From Nocardioides antri (GTDB lineage Bacteria > Actinomycetota > Actinomycetes > Propionibacteriales > Nocardioidaceae): a stretch of DNA of 64,000 bases. A model generated the notes under the pieces. The model made no database searches. It was not told the DNA's origin and saw nothing but the letters and a program-made list of their open reading frames with translations. Every line of letters starts with the position of its first letter. Within the stretch, counting starts at the first letter, position 1. The position numbers and the translations under genes are program-made. The DNA lies in NCBI RefSeq assembly GCF_008373765.1, contig NZ_VUJW01000009.1, forward strand, positions 62,001 through 126,000, read 5' to 3'. Positions 18,522 through 28,219 of the stretch are shown here, in pieces.

Positions 18522-19394
18522 GTGACCGATCGCTACGGAGCAGACGTGCTGGCCGGGGACTGGAAGAGGCCGAAGAACGGGCGGGCCGTCGAGACGCCCG
18601 CCGAGATCGGATCGGTCGTCGAGGAGGTCACCACGGACTGGTGCGGCGAGATCGTCGCGGTCGACCGCGACCTCGACACGCTGACGCTCGAGGACCGGCG
18701 CGGGAAGCGCCGTACGTTCCCGCTGGGGCCCGGGTTCCTGCTCGAGGGCAGGCCGGTGATCCTGACCGCGCCGGCCCGCCGTACGAAGGGCCTCGACAAG
18801 CTCGACCACCGAGGGAGGCCCGGACGGACTGCGAGCGGCTCGGTCGCGGTGCACGGAGCCAAGGCCCGGGTGGCACGCGCGAGCCGGATCTTCGTCGAGG
18901 GCCGCCACGACGCCGAGCTGGTCGAGAAGGTCTGGGGCGACGACCTGCGGATCGAGGGCGTGGTGGTGGAGTACCTCGGCGGTGTCGACGACCTCGCCGA
19001 CCACCTCGTGTCGTTCAAGCCCGGCCCGCAGCGCCGGGTCGGCGTGCTCGTCGACCACTTGGTCCGCGGCTCGAAGGAGTCGCGAATCGCCGACGCGATC
19101 ATGCGCGGGCCCAACGGCCCGCACGTGCGCATCGTCGGCCATCCGTACGTCGACATCTGGCAGGCCGTGAAGCCCGACCGGCTGGGCCTCGAGGCGTGGC
19201 CGACCATCCCCCGCAACGTCGAGTGGAAGAAGGGCGTCTGCCAGCACCTCGGCTGGCCGCACCGCGACCAGGCCGACATCGCCCGCGCCTGGCAGCACAT
19301 CCTGTCCAAGGTCGGCTCGTTCGCCGACCTCGAGCCGGAGCTGCTCGGCCGGGTCGAGGAGCTGATCGACTTCGTGACGGTCGACGCCGGCTGA
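18522..19394 (+). CDS. DUF3097 family protein with Toprim-like segment
   Basis: 290 residues, full length for the actinobacterial DUF3097 family, starting with GTG (MTDRYGADVLAGDWKRP). The central part contains IFVEGRHDAELVEKVWG followed about 50 residues later by VGVLVDHLVRGSKES, the spacing seen in Toprim folds (acidic glutamate, then an acidic strand end). Toprim domains occur in topoisomerases, primases and RNases; no function is established for this family. It sits between hrcA and hemW, as in other actinobacteria. It abuts the TM2 gene stop to stop. Confidence 0.88.
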   Translation: MTDRYGADVLAGDWKRPKNGRAVETPAEIGSVVEEVTTDWCGEIVAVDRDLDTLTLEDRRGKRRTFPLGPGFLLEGRPVILTAPARRTKGLDKLDHRGRPGRTASGSVAVHGAKARVARASRIFVEGRHDAELVEKVWGDDLRIEGVVVEYLGGVDDLADHLVSFKPGPQRRVGVLVDHLVRGSKESRIADAIMRGPNGPHVRIVGHPYVDIWQAVKPDRLGLEAWPTIPRNVEWKKGVCQHLGWPHRDQADIARAWQHILSKVGSFADLEPELLGRVEELIDFVTVDAG

Positions 19395-20024
19395 TCAGCG
19401 CAGGACCCGCCCCTGGGCATCGGTGAACCGCTTGTTGGTGAGCATCAGGATCCCGTCGACGACGCCCCAGATCCACAGCGGGATCGCCCACAGCAGGCCG
19501 ATGAGGATGCAGGTGAACACCCAGCCGCTGACCGCGCCGATCAGCTGGATCAGCCCGATCGCCGTGTGCCCCGTGTAGAGCCGGCCGATGCCCGGGATGC
19601 CCATCATCGACGGGATCAGCTGCAGCAGGCCGGCGGTCAGCCGCTCCTTGTCGGAGAACGGCAGGCCCGACTCGGGGTCCATCTGGCCCGGAACCTTCGC
19701 GCCCGGCAGGGCGAATCCGCCCGGGACCGGCTGCGGGGTGCCGTACGGCTGGTAGCCCTGGCCCGGAGCAGCGGGCTGGTACGGCGCAGGCGGCGGCTGG
19801 TACGGCGCGCCACCGGTCGGGGGCGGCGGGCCCGTCGGAGCGGCCGGTGGCGGGCTCGGCGCGGCGGGCGGCTGCGTCGGCTCCGGCGGCCGGAACATCG
19901 TGATGTCCTCGATGGGCGGCCCGTCCGGCGGGCGCACGGCGGTCGGCTCCTCGGGCGGCGTCGGCGGGCGCTGGGTGGGCGGGGTCGCGCCCTCGTCGGG
20001 CTGGGACTGCTCGTCGTCGGCCAT
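19395..20024 (-). CDS. TM2 domain membrane protein with proline-rich N-terminus
   Basis: 209 residues from ATG 20024. Residues 1-120 are low-complexity and rich in Pro, Gln and acidic residues (PPAAPSPPPAAPTGPPPP). The C-terminal part carries a TM2 domain with two hydrophobic helices (about 145-195) joined by a short turn, plus the TGHTAIGLIQL motif of the family. Function is unknown; TM2 proteins are often called inner membrane proteins of the NINE family. It lies 61 nt from hemW and may be co-transcribed with it. Confidence 0.85.
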   Translation of the reverse strand: MADDEQSQPDEGATPPTQRPPTPPEEPTAVRPPDGPPIEDITMFRPPEPTQPPAAPSPPPAAPTGPPPPTGGAPYQPPPAPYQPAAPGQGYQPYGTPQPVPGGFALPGAKVPGQMDPESGLPFSDKERLTAGLLQLIPSMMGIPGIGRLYTGHTAIGLIQLIGAVSGWVFTCILIGLLWAIPLWIWGVVDGILMLTNKRFTDAQGRVLR

Positions 20025-20085
20025 GCCCCGGACACTAGCCAGCCGTTCGCGTCGGCGGGGCACAACGCCGCCGAAAATCGTCCGA

Positions 20086-21318
20086 TCAGACGAGCAGGTC
20101 GCGCACGACCGCGTCGGCGAGCAGCCGACCGTGCCGGGTGAGGACCACGCGGCCGTCGGCGTCCCACGGGCCGGGCTCGACCAACCCGCGGTCGACCAGG
20201 CCGGGCACCGCGGACCGCCCGCCGGCGTCGAGCACGTCGCCGGCGAGGCCCTCCCGGACCCGGACCTCGAGCAGCACCCGCTCCACCCGCTGCGTCTCCG
20301 CGCCCAGCACCTCCCGGGCGTGCGCGGGGCTGAGGCCGGAGCCGAGGCGGTCGCCGTACGCCGCCGGGTGCTTCACGTTCCACCACCGCACGCCGCCGAC
20401 GTGGGAGTGCGCGCCGGGGCCGACGCCCCACCAGTCGGCACCGGACCAGTAGCCCAGGTTGTGGCGGCACCGGGCGGCGCCGCCGGAACTGTGGCGCGCC
20501 CAGTTGGAGACCTCGTACCAGTCGAGCCCGGCGGCCGTCAGCAGGTCGTCGGCAGCGACGTACTTGTCCGCCAGGTCGTCCTCGTCCGGCATCGGCAGCT
20601 CGCCCCGCTTCACCCGGCGGGCGAGCGCCGTGCCCTCCTCGACGATGAGGGAGTACGCCGAGACGTGGTCGGGCTCGCAGGCGAGCGCCGCCTCGACGGA
20701 TGTCCGCCAGTCGTCCGCGCTCTCCCCCGGCGTGCCGTAGATGAGGTCCAGACTCACCTGGTCGAACCCCGCGGCCCGGGCCGCCGCGACGACGTCCGGC
20801 ACCCGCGCCGGGTCGTGGGTGCGGTCGAGCGTCGCGAGCACGTGCGGGACGGCCGACTGCATGCCGAAGGAGATCCGCGTGTAGCCGGCCTCGCGCAGCC
20901 GGTCGAGGTAGGCGCGGTCGACCGAGTCCGGGTTGGCCTCCGTCGTCACCTCGGCGCCCGGCGCCAGTCCGAGCTCGTCGCCGATCGCGCTCAGCAGCCG
21001 GCGGAGGTCCTCCGGCGGGAGCAGGGTCGGCGTGCCGCCGCCCAGGAACACGGTCTCCACCGGGACGTCGGCCTCACCGAGCACCGAGCGGGCCAGCCGG
21101 ACCTCGGCGATCGCGTGGTCGACGTACGTCCTCCGGGAGACGCCGCCACCGAGCTCCTCGGCCGTGTAGGTGTTGAAGTCGCAGTAGCCGCAGCGGACCG
21201 TGCAGAACGGGACGTGGACGTAGACCCCGAACGGCCGGCTGCCGAGGCCGGTCAGCGCCGACGGCGGGAGGCTGCCGTCGGCCGGCGCGGCTTCCCCCTC
21301 GGGCAACGCTGACGGCAC
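20086..21318 (-). CDS. hemW: Radical SAM protein HemW (coproporphyrinogen III oxidase-like heme chaperone)
   Basis: 410 residues from a GTG. The radical SAM motif CTVRCGYC gives Cys39, Cys43 and Cys46 as ligands of the 4Fe-4S cluster, followed by the family CDF element; VETVFLGGGTPTLL is the GGGTP motif. The HemN C-terminal domain is present. HemW lacks the extra N-terminal segment of true HemN and is thought to insert heme into proteins. It lies in the lepA-hemW-hrcA neighbourhood typical of actinobacteria. Confidence 0.94.
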   Translation of the reverse strand: MPSALPEGEAAPADGSLPPSALTGLGSRPFGVYVHVPFCTVRCGYCDFNTYTAEELGGGVSRRTYVDHAIAEVRLARSVLGEADVPVETVFLGGGTPTLLPPEDLRRLLSAIGDELGLAPGAEVTTEANPDSVDRAYLDRLREAGYTRISFGMQSAVPHVLATLDRTHDPARVPDVVAAARAAGFDQVSLDLIYGTPGESADDWRTSVEAALACEPDHVSAYSLIVEEGTALARRVKRGELPMPDEDDLADKYVAADDLLTAAGLDWYEVSNWARHSSGGAARCRHNLGYWSGADWWGVGPGAHSHVGGVRWWNVKHPAAYGDRLGSGLSPAHAREVLGAETQRVERVLLEVRVREGLAGDVLDAGGRSAVPGLVDRGLVEPGPWDADGRVVLTRHGRLLADAVVRDLLV

Positions 21319-21665
21319 CCGCCCAGTGTCTCAGAGATGAGTACGCGCACTCGTGCCGGCGACGGCCGCCGTTGCGAGGATCGAGGGCGCGTCGTTCGTC
21401 GAGCTGCGCGGGACGTGTCTGAGTCGTGCCGAGTTCGACGACTTCCTCGCCGGCCTCGGCATGGCGACCGGGGACGAGTTCGCGGCGGCACTCGCGGACG
21501 CCGGCGTCACACCGGAACGTTGAGCGTCGCGGTGTAGCCCTCGTCGACGGAGCCGGTGACCTCGGCCAGCCGGAGCGAGCACCCGTCGGCGTGGTCGTTC
21601 GCTTCACCGGTCATGGCGACCAGTGAAGCCCGCGTTGCTGTGCGGCTCCTGTGAGCCGACCGTGC
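21319..21665. other. 347-nt gap between hemW and the acyl-CoA ligase gene
   Basis: No gene is convincing here. Two short open frames can be read: plus strand 21353-21523 (GTG start, 56 codons, ending AGVTPER) and minus strand 21507-21614 (ATG start, 35 residues, MTGEANDHADGCSLRLAEV at the N-terminus). Neither has a ribosome site. The plus frame has coding-like codon choice (FDDFLAGLGMATGDEF), which may be the decayed end of an older gene. No strong terminator hairpin was found. Confidence 0.4.
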
Positions 21666-23489
21666 TCAGCCGTAGAAGGAGTCGATGAGGTCCTTGTTGT
21701 TGGACTCGACGACGGCACGCTTGACCTTGAGGGACGGGGTGAGCTCGCCCGACTCGATGGTCAGGTCGTGGTCGAGGAGCTCCCACTTCTTGATGGTCTC
21801 CCAGCGGTTGAGCTGGCTGTTGAGCTCGTCGACGTAGTCGCCGATCATCGCGCGGACCTTCTCGGAGCGGACCAGCTCGGTGTAGGACTTCCCACCCATG
21901 TCGTTCTCGGCGGCCCAGCCGGCGATGGCGTCCGGGTCGACCGTGATCAGGGCGACCACGAAGTTGCGCTCGGCGCCGAACACCATGAATTGGCTGACGT
22001 AGGGGCAGATCGCCTTGAACTTCGCCTCGATCGACGGCGGGGCGATGTACTTGCCGCCGGAGGTCTTGAAGAGCTCCTTGATCCGGCCGGTGATCTTGAG
22101 GAAGCCGTCGGCGTCGAGCTCGCCCTTGTCGCCGGTGCGCAGCCAGCCGTCCTCGGTCATCGCCTCGGCGGTGGCCTCGTCGCGGTTGTGGTAGCCCGCC
22201 ATCAGGTGCGGGCCCTTGAGCTGGACCTCGCCGTCCTCGGCGATGCGGACCTCGGTGCCCGGGAAGGGCTTGCCGACCGTGCCGATCTTGTAGTCCTCCG
22301 GGTGGTTGACCGTCGCGCCGGCGGCGTTCTCGGTCATGCCGTAGCCCTCGAGGATCAGGATGCCGGCCGCGTGGAACCACTGTGCGATCTCGGCGTTGAG
22401 CGCGGCCGAGCCGGAGATGAAGAACTTCACCCGCCCACCGAAGCGCTCACGGACCTTGGTGAAGACCAGCTTGTCGAAGACGCCGTGCTGGAGCTTGAGC
22501 GTCAGCGGGACGGGCTTGCCCGCCATCTTCAGCTGGTCGACCTTCGTGCCGACCTCGAAGGCCTTCTTGAAGATCTTCTCCTTGGCGCCGCCCTCGGCCG
22601 CCTGCATCGTGACGATGCGGGCGTGGGCCTTCTCGAAGATCCGCGGCGCCGCGCCCATGAACGTCGGCTTCACGACGCCCAGGTTGTCGACGATCTTCTC
22701 GACCCGACCGTCGATCGCGGTCGCGAAGCCGCACGCGAGCTGGGTCGAGAGGAGGACCTTGCCGAACGAGTGGGCCATCGGCAGCCACAGGAACTGCAGG
22801 TCGCTCTCGTCGAGGATGTTCTGCGCCTTGATCGCCTCGCCCTCGAACACCCACGCGCGGTGCAGCGTGCGCACGCCCTTCGGGCGGCCGGTCGTGCCCG
22901 AGGTGTAGATCAGCGTCGCCAGCTGGTCGGGCCGGATCTCCTTGCTGATCGACTCGATGGCGTCGGGGTGGTCGGCGAGGTAGGCGTCGCCGAGCTCGGC
23001 GAGGCCGTCCATCGAGAGCACGAAGTCACCGTCGGCGAGGGTGTCGTCGAACGAGACGACCTTGTCCAGCTGCGAGAGCTCGTCGCGGTGGGCCTGGATC
23101 TTCTCCAGCTGCGCGGCGTCCTCAGCGAACACGATCCGGCACTCGGCGTCACCGAGGATGTAGGCGGTGTCGTCGGCGCCGGTCGAGGGATAGACCGTGG
23201 TCGTCGCCCCCGCCGCACACATGACGGACAGGTCGGCGAGGATCCATTCGTACCGCGTCGAGGACGCGATGCCGACCCGCTGCTCGGGCTCGAGCCCGAG
23301 GGAGAGCAGACCGGCCGCGAGGCGGCGTACCTTGTCTCCCGCCTGCGCCCACGTGACCGACTCCCAGGCGTCACCGCGCGGGAATCGGAAGGCTTCCTTC
23401 GAACCAGAGGTGGCGACGCGGTCGAGGAACTGCGCCGCGACGTTCTGTGGCATGTGCTCGAGGAAACTCGTGTCGTGGTTGATGGGCAT
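21666..23489 (-). CDS. Long-chain acyl-CoA synthetase (AMP-binding, FadD15-like)
   Basis: 607 residues from ATG 23489, preceded by AGGAGCGTC; a second ATG 12 nt earlier has no such site. The AMP-binding P-loop YTSGTTGRPKG lies near residue 190, GYGMTENAAG in the middle and TGDKGELDADGFLKITGR with KELFKTSGGKYI in the C-terminal domain. The size and large-insert layout match the long-chain fatty acid CoA ligase (FadD15) family. It activates fatty acids for beta-oxidation or lipid synthesis. Confidence 0.93.
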   Translation of the reverse strand: MPINHDTSFLEHMPQNVAAQFLDRVATSGSKEAFRFPRGDAWESVTWAQAGDKVRRLAAGLLSLGLEPEQRVGIASSTRYEWILADLSVMCAAGATTTVYPSTGADDTAYILGDAECRIVFAEDAAQLEKIQAHRDELSQLDKVVSFDDTLADGDFVLSMDGLAELGDAYLADHPDAIESISKEIRPDQLATLIYTSGTTGRPKGVRTLHRAWVFEGEAIKAQNILDESDLQFLWLPMAHSFGKVLLSTQLACGFATAIDGRVEKIVDNLGVVKPTFMGAAPRIFEKAHARIVTMQAAEGGAKEKIFKKAFEVGTKVDQLKMAGKPVPLTLKLQHGVFDKLVFTKVRERFGGRVKFFISGSAALNAEIAQWFHAAGILILEGYGMTENAAGATVNHPEDYKIGTVGKPFPGTEVRIAEDGEVQLKGPHLMAGYHNRDEATAEAMTEDGWLRTGDKGELDADGFLKITGRIKELFKTSGGKYIAPPSIEAKFKAICPYVSQFMVFGAERNFVVALITVDPDAIAGWAAENDMGGKSYTELVRSEKVRAMIGDYVDELNSQLNRWETIKKWELLDHDLTIESGELTPSLKVKRAVVESNNKDLIDSFYG

Positions 23490-23784
23490 GACGCTCCTCA
23501 TGCTCGTTCCGAGACCGACGGTGAATACTGCGTAACCTAGATCACCGGCGCCGCCCCCGGTAGCGGACCCCTCGGCGCGCGAGATATTCGTCGACTTTCC
23601 GGCGCGTTCCAGGCGGCGGTGGTCAGCGGCGCGGGGATATCCCGCCGCGCCGGACGACGAACCGGCGGCGCTCGTCCGTCACCTCCGCGGCCGCGAGTCC
23701 CCGCAGGCAAACGCTGTCAGCATGCGCGTCGGTCCGGTGGGTACCTCTGCGCCACCCCGCGAGACCCGACGCCAGGAGGAACCC
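23490..23784. other. Intergenic region upstream of the hemerythrin gene
   Basis: About 295 nt without a gene, between the divergent acyl-CoA ligase and hemerythrin genes. It contains a palindromic core GGGATATCCC (23634-23643) set in GC-rich flanks, and GGGTAC at about 23738-23743 that could be a SigB/SigF-type -10 element, but no matching -35 was seen. It probably carries both promoters. Confidence 0.45.
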
Positions 23785-24285
23785 ATGTCCACCGATGCCA
23801 TCGTCCTTCTCAAGCAGGACCACAAGGAGGTCCGACGACTCTTCAAGGAGTTCCAGCAGGCCGGGAAGGACGCGACCGCTCGCAAGGGACACCTCGTCGA
23901 CAAGATCATCGAGCTGCTGACCGTGCACACCTACATCGAGAACGAGGTGATGTACCCGCGGGTGCGCGAGCTGCTGCCCGACCTCGAGGACGACGTGCTC
24001 GAGTCCTACGAGGAGCACCACGTCGCTGACCTGCTCGTCGTCGAGCTGGCCGGCATGAAGGCCACCGACGAGCGCTTCGACGCCAAGACCTCGGTGCTCA
24101 TCGAGAGCGTGACGCACCACATCGAGGAGGAGGAGCAGGAGTGGTTCCCGAAGGTCCGGGAGGGCCTCGGCCGCAAGGCACTCCAGGAGATCGGCGCCGA
24201 CCTGCTGGAGGCCAAGCAGAAGGCACCCAAGCGCCCGTCGCAGCCCAGCGCCCTCAAGAAGACCGTCGACGCGGTCATCTCCTGA
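23785..24285 (+). CDS. Hemerythrin HHE domain protein
   Basis: 166 residues after an ideal AGGAGGAACCC ribosome site. The all-helical HHE cation-binding domain shows His13 in LLKQDHKEVRRLF, HTYIENEVMYPRV in helix 2, EEHHVADLL in helix 3 and THHIEEEEQEWFP in helix 4, which supply the di-iron ligands. The last 25 residues form a Lys-rich tail. Hemerythrins bind oxygen or nitric oxide or sense redox stress; the role here is unproven. It stands alone. Confidence 0.92.
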   Translation: MSTDAIVLLKQDHKEVRRLFKEFQQAGKDATARKGHLVDKIIELLTVHTYIENEVMYPRVRELLPDLEDDVLESYEEHHVADLLVVELAGMKATDERFDAKTSVLIESVTHHIEEEEQEWFPKVREGLGRKALQEIGADLLEAKQKAPKRPSQPSALKKTVDAVIS

Positions 24286-24297
24286 CGAGCAGCCGGG

Positions 24298-25230
24298 TCA
24301 GTCCTGGACGGCCTTGGCGACGGTGATGCAGCGCGTCACGTGGTCGCGCTCGTCGGCGGACATCGGGCGGCCGGCCCGCACGGCGTCCTCGAACGCCCAG
24401 TGCGCGTCGAGGATGCTGCGCACGACCACCCAGTCGCGGGCGCGCGCCTCGTCGAGTCCGGCCGCGTCGACGAGGACGTGGAACCGGCGCCGGATGCCGT
24501 CGCGGACCGACCCGCCCCCGACGGCACTGCCGTACTCCTCGAACCGGTTGCGGAGCATCGGCTCGACCTCGTAGTGGGGGTCGCCGTTGGTCGGCTTCGG
24601 GTCGATCGCGAGCCAGGTCGGCTCGCCGCCACGATCGCCGAGGAGGACGTTCGCGTAGTGCAGGTCCCCGTGGACGACTGCGGTCGCCGGCGCGGCGCAC
24701 AGGTCGCGGGCCAGGGACAGCGTCTGGTCGACGAGCCGTCGAGGGACGGGTACGGCGTGGGCGTCCCGCTCGAGCGCGGCCGCCCAGCGTGCGACGTACG
24801 ACGCCTGCTCCCGCAGCTGCGGCATCGGCGGCACGTGCAGCCGCGCGTAGAGCCCGCCGACGATCTCGCACGCCTCCTCGTCCCATTGGTCGCCGAGGTC
24901 GACCCGGTCGAGCCGCTCCAGCAGCAGGGCCCGTCGCGCCGGGTCCGCACGCAGCAGGCGCACCGCTCCCCTGCCGCGCCAGCGCTGGAGCGCGAGGTGC
25001 TCGTGCTCGGACTCGTCGTCGGGGAGTCCGATCTTGAGCACCGCCTCGTTGCCGGACGGCGTGTGGACCGGCGCGACCAGCGAGCAGAAGCCGTTCCAGA
25101 GTGGGCCGTCCACCGTCAGCTCCCACGCCGCGGTCACCTCGGTGACCAGCCCAGGCAGCCGGTCGAGCCAGGCACCCCACTGGGGGCCGAGCGACCGCTG
25201 CCGGTCGAGGCCGGGCGGGATGGTCAGCAC
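24298..25230 (-). CDS. Aminoglycoside/hydroxyurea phosphotransferase family protein
   Basis: 310 residues from GTG 25230. The sequence matches the APH(6)/hydroxyurea kinase family (streptomycin 6-kinase-like): the catalytic loop TAVVHGDLHYANVLLG and the metal-binding AIDPKPTNGDPHYEVEP are both canonical, and AVLKIGLP provides the ATP lysine. Real substrate unknown; resistance should not be assumed from the fold. It lies 12 nt from the hemerythrin stop, convergent with it, and 23 nt downstream of lepA... on the same strand, so it could be read in the lepA transcript or on its own. Confidence 0.88.
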   Translation of the reverse strand: MLTIPPGLDRQRSLGPQWGAWLDRLPGLVTEVTAAWELTVDGPLWNGFCSLVAPVHTPSGNEAVLKIGLPDDESEHEHLALQRWRGRGAVRLLRADPARRALLLERLDRVDLGDQWDEEACEIVGGLYARLHVPPMPQLREQASYVARWAAALERDAHAVPVPRRLVDQTLSLARDLCAAPATAVVHGDLHYANVLLGDRGGEPTWLAIDPKPTNGDPHYEVEPMLRNRFEEYGSAVGGGSVRDGIRRRFHVLVDAAGLDEARARDWVVVRSILDAHWAFEDAVRAGRPMSADERDHVTRCITVAKAVQD

Positions 25231-25253
25231 ACCGTCATCCCACCAGACGCGCC

Positions 25254-27137
25254 CTACTTCTTCGGCTTGTCCCCCGCCGGCCCGGACGTGGACAGCGCGG
25301 CGACGAAGGCCTCCTGGGGCACCTCGACCCGGCCGACCATCTTCATCCGCTTCTTGCCTTCCTTCTGCTTCTCGAGCAGCTTGCGCTTCCGGGTGATGTC
25401 ACCGCCGTAGCACTTGGCAAGGACGTCCTTGCGGATCGCGCGGATGTTCTCGCGCGCGATCACGCGGGCGCCGATCGCGGCCTGGATCGGCACCTCGAAC
25501 TGCTGCCGCGGGATGAGCTCCTTGAGCTTCGACGCCATCATCACGCCGTAGGAGTACGCCGCATCGCGGTGCACGATCGCGCTGAACGCGTCGACCGGCT
25601 CGCCCTGCAGCAGGATGTCGACCTTGACGAGATCGGCGGCCTGCTCGCCCGACCGCTCGTAGTCGAGTGACGCGTAGCCCTTGGTGCGCGACTTCAACTG
25701 GTCGAAGAAGTCGAAGACGATCTCGCCCATCGGCAGGGTGTAGCGCATCTCGACGCGGTCCTCGGAGAGGTAGTCCATCCCCTGCAGGTTGCCGCGCTTC
25801 GCCTGGCAGAGCTCCATGATCGCGCCGATGTAGTCGCTCGGCGACAGGATGGTGGCGCGGACGACGGGCTCGCGGACCTCGGCGATCTTGCCGTCGGGGT
25901 ACTCGCTCGGGTTGGTCACCTCGATGGTCTTGCCGTCCTCCATGACGACCTCGTAGACGACGTTGGGGGCCGTCGAGATCAGGTCGAGGTTGAACTCCCG
26001 CTCGAGCCGGTCGCGGGTGATCTCCATGTGCAGGAGCCCGAGGAACCCCACCCGGAACCCGAAGCCCAGCGCACCCGAGGTCTCCGGCTCGTAGGCCAGC
26101 GCAGCGTCGTTGAGCTGCAGCTTCTCCAGCGCGTCGCGGAGCACGGGGTAGTCGTCGCCGTCGATCGGGTAGAGGCCGGCGTAGACCATCGGGTTGGGGT
26201 GCTTGTAGCCGCCGAGCGGCTCGGTGGCGCCGTGGTGCTGGCTGGTCACGGTGTCGCCGACGCGGGACTGGCGGACGTCCTTCACGCCGGTGATCAGGTA
26301 GCCGACCTCGCCCACGCCGATCTCGCCCGCCTTGACCGGCTCCGGGCTGATGACGCCGACCTCGAGCATCTCGTGCACCGCGTTGGTCGACATCATCTTG
26401 ATCCTGTCGCGGTGGGTCAGCTTGCCGTCGACCACCCGGACGTAGGTGACCACTCCGCGATAGGTGTCGTAGACCGAGTCGAAGATCAGCGCACGGGCCG
26501 GCTTGTCGGCGGCGCCGACCGGCGCCGGCGTCTGCTTCACGATCTCGTTGAGCAGCGTCTCCACGCCCACCCCGGTCTTGGCGCTGGTGAGGAGCACGTC
26601 GGAGACGTCGCAGCCCACGAGGCCGGCCAGCTCCGCGGCGTACTTGTCCACGTTGGCGCTGGGCAGGTCGATCTTGTTGAGCACGGGGATGATGTGGAGG
26701 TCCGCGCCCATCGCGAGGTAGAGGTTCGCCAGCGTCTGGGCCTCGATGCCCTGGGCGGCGTCGACGAGGAGCACCGCAGCCTCGCAGGCCTCGAGCGAAC
26801 GGGACACCTCGTAGGTGAAGTCGACGTGGCCCGGGGTGTCGATCATGTTGAGGACGTAGGTGCCCGGCCCGGACGGGATGCCGTGCTTGGCTGCTGCCTC
26901 TTCCGTCACCGTCCACGGCATCCGCACCGCCTGGGACTTGATGGTGATGCCGCGCTCGCGCTCGATGTCCATCCGGTCGAGGTACTGCGCCCGCGCCTCG
27001 CGCTCCCCCACCACGCCGGTCAGCTGCAGCATCCGGTCGGCCAGCGTCGACTTGCCGTGGTCGATGTGGGCGATGATGCAGAAGTTGCGGATGATCGCGG
27101 GGTCGGTACGACCGGGCTGCGGAGCGGATGCGGGCAT
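25254..27137 (-). CDS. lepA: Translation elongation factor 4 (LepA)
   Basis: 627 residues from ATG 27137. The G1 motif AHIDHGKST is at residues 23-31, G3 DTPGH and G4 NKID follow, and the C-terminal LepA domain ends with the basic tail [20 protein letters not shown]4 is a ribosome GTPase that back-translocates or helps ribosome assembly. A longer start at 27167 was rejected in favour of the ATG that gives the normal family length. Confidence 0.96.
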   Translation of the reverse strand: MPASAPQPGRTDPAIIRNFCIIAHIDHGKSTLADRMLQLTGVVGEREARAQYLDRMDIERERGITIKSQAVRMPWTVTEEAAAKHGIPSGPGTYVLNMIDTPGHVDFTYEVSRSLEACEAAVLLVDAAQGIEAQTLANLYLAMGADLHIIPVLNKIDLPSANVDKYAAELAGLVGCDVSDVLLTSAKTGVGVETLLNEIVKQTPAPVGAADKPARALIFDSVYDTYRGVVTYVRVVDGKLTHRDRIKMMSTNAVHEMLEVGVISPEPVKAGEIGVGEVGYLITGVKDVRQSRVGDTVTSQHHGATEPLGGYKHPNPMVYAGLYPIDGDDYPVLRDALEKLQLNDAALAYEPETSGALGFGFRVGFLGLLHMEITRDRLEREFNLDLISTAPNVVYEVVMEDGKTIEVTNPSEYPDGKIAEVREPVVRATILSPSDYIGAIMELCQAKRGNLQGMDYLSEDRVEMRYTLPMGEIVFDFFDQLKSRTKGYASLDYERSGEQAADLVKVDILLQGEPVDAFSAIVHRDAAYSYGVMMASKLKELIPRQQFEVPIQAAIGARVIARENIRAIRKDVLAKCYGGDITRKRKLLEKQKEGKKRMKMVGRVEVPQEAFVAALSTSGPAGDKPKK

Positions 27138-27182
27138 GATCCGCCCATTCTCCCAAAGGGGCAGCACTTAGGTGAATCCTGC

Positions 27183-28127
27183 CTATCCGTAGGCCTCGGC
27201 GAGCTCCTGCCCGATCCTCGCCAGCTCCTCGCGTACGGCGTCGGGGCCGGTCACCTCGACCATCGCACCCCACCCGGCGAGCTGCTCGGCGACCGAGCGC
27301 GCGGTGTGCGCGGCGACCGTGACGACGACCCGGTCCCCGTCGTCCTCGACGACCTCGAGGTAGGTGCCGAAGTGGTCGCGGAGCACGCCGAGGTGCCGGC
27401 CGGCCAGCCTGACGGTCGCGCGGACGAGCGAGCGGCGGCTCTCGACGTACTCCACGACGCGCCGCCACTCCCGGGCGAGGTCGAAGCCGGCCGGGCGGTC
27501 CGCCGGCTGGTCGGTGGGCTCGACCGCGCGGACGCGGTCCATCCGGTAGGTCCTGGTGTCGGTCTCGCCGTCCCGGGTGGCGATGAGGTACCAGACGCCG
27601 TCCTTGGCGACCAGGCCGAGCGGGTCGAGGAGGGTGGTGCTGCCGTCGCCGGAGCGGTTCCGGTAGTCCACCCGCACCTTGACCCGGTCGATGACCGCCT
27701 GCTGGACCACGTCCACGGCCGCGGGGCGGTCCCGCCCGACCTCGCCCCACCCCAGGTCGTCCAGCCGTACGGCGGACGCGGCCGACTCCGCGTCGGCGCG
27801 GAACGGACCCGGCAGCGCCCGCAGCAGCTTGCGCACCGCAGACGCGGTCTCGGGGGAGAGCGAGGCCGCCGGGCCGAGCAGGGTGAACAGCGCCGTGGAC
27901 TCCGGCGCGGTCAGCCCGCTCAGGTCCGTGCGGGCACCGCCGACCAGCGACCAGCCGCCGCCGCGGCCGGGCTGGGGGTACACCGGGACCCCGGCCGTCG
28001 ACAGTGCCTCGAGGTCGCGCCGGGCGGTCGCCACCGACACCTCCAGCTCCCGGGCGAGCTCCGCAGCGGTCACGCGACCGCGGGACTGCATCAGCAGCAG
28101 GGTCGCGATCATCCGGTCGGCGCGCAT
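27183..28127 (-). CDS. WYL-domain transcriptional regulator (YafY/PafBC-like)
   Basis: 314 residues from ATG 28127 (MRADRMIATLLLMQSRGRV). An N-terminal HTH_11 winged helix (TAAELARELEVSVATARRDLEAL) is followed by a WYL domain (about 140-220; the exact motif reads WYLIATRDG) and a C-terminal extension. WYL domains sense ligands or nucleic acids. An in-frame start upstream at 28136 is possible; anything further would run through the palindrome at 28147-28171. It is divergent from a VOC-family gene, its probable target. Confidence 0.9.
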   Translation of the reverse strand: MRADRMIATLLLMQSRGRVTAAELARELEVSVATARRDLEALSTAGVPVYPQPGRGGGWSLVGGARTDLSGLTAPESTALFTLLGPAASLSPETASAVRKLLRALPGPFRADAESAASAVRLDDLGWGEVGRDRPAAVDVVQQAVIDRVKVRVDYRNRSGDGSTTLLDPLGLVAKDGVWYLIATRDGETDTRTYRMDRVRAVEPTDQPADRPAGFDLAREWRRVVEYVESRRSLVRATVRLAGRHLGVLRDHFGTYLEVVEDDGDRVVVTVAAHTARSVAEQLAGWGAMVEVTGPDAVREELARIGQELAEAYG

Positions 28128-28146
28128 GTCTCCCATGATGCCGGAG

Positions 28147-28171
28147 AAAGTGCTCATTCCGTGAGCACTTT
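28147..28171. promoter_or_regulatory. Perfect 10-bp inverted repeat, likely operator of the WYL regulator
   Basis: Arms AAAGTGCTCA and TGAGCACTTT separated by TTCCG. It lies between the divergent starts of the WYL regulator (28127) and the VOC-family gene (28220), the place of a shared operator. No similar long perfect repeat was noticed elsewhere near these genes. Confidence 0.75.
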
Positions 28172-28219
28172 GCCTGACAGAGTCGGAGACATCACCCAGT
28201 GAGCAGCCAGGAGGCAGCG

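Noticed and set aside
21507-21614. 35-residue minus-strand frame in the hemW/acyl-CoA ligase gap
   Set aside because: No ribosome site, no recognised domain, and overlaps another short frame on the plus strand.
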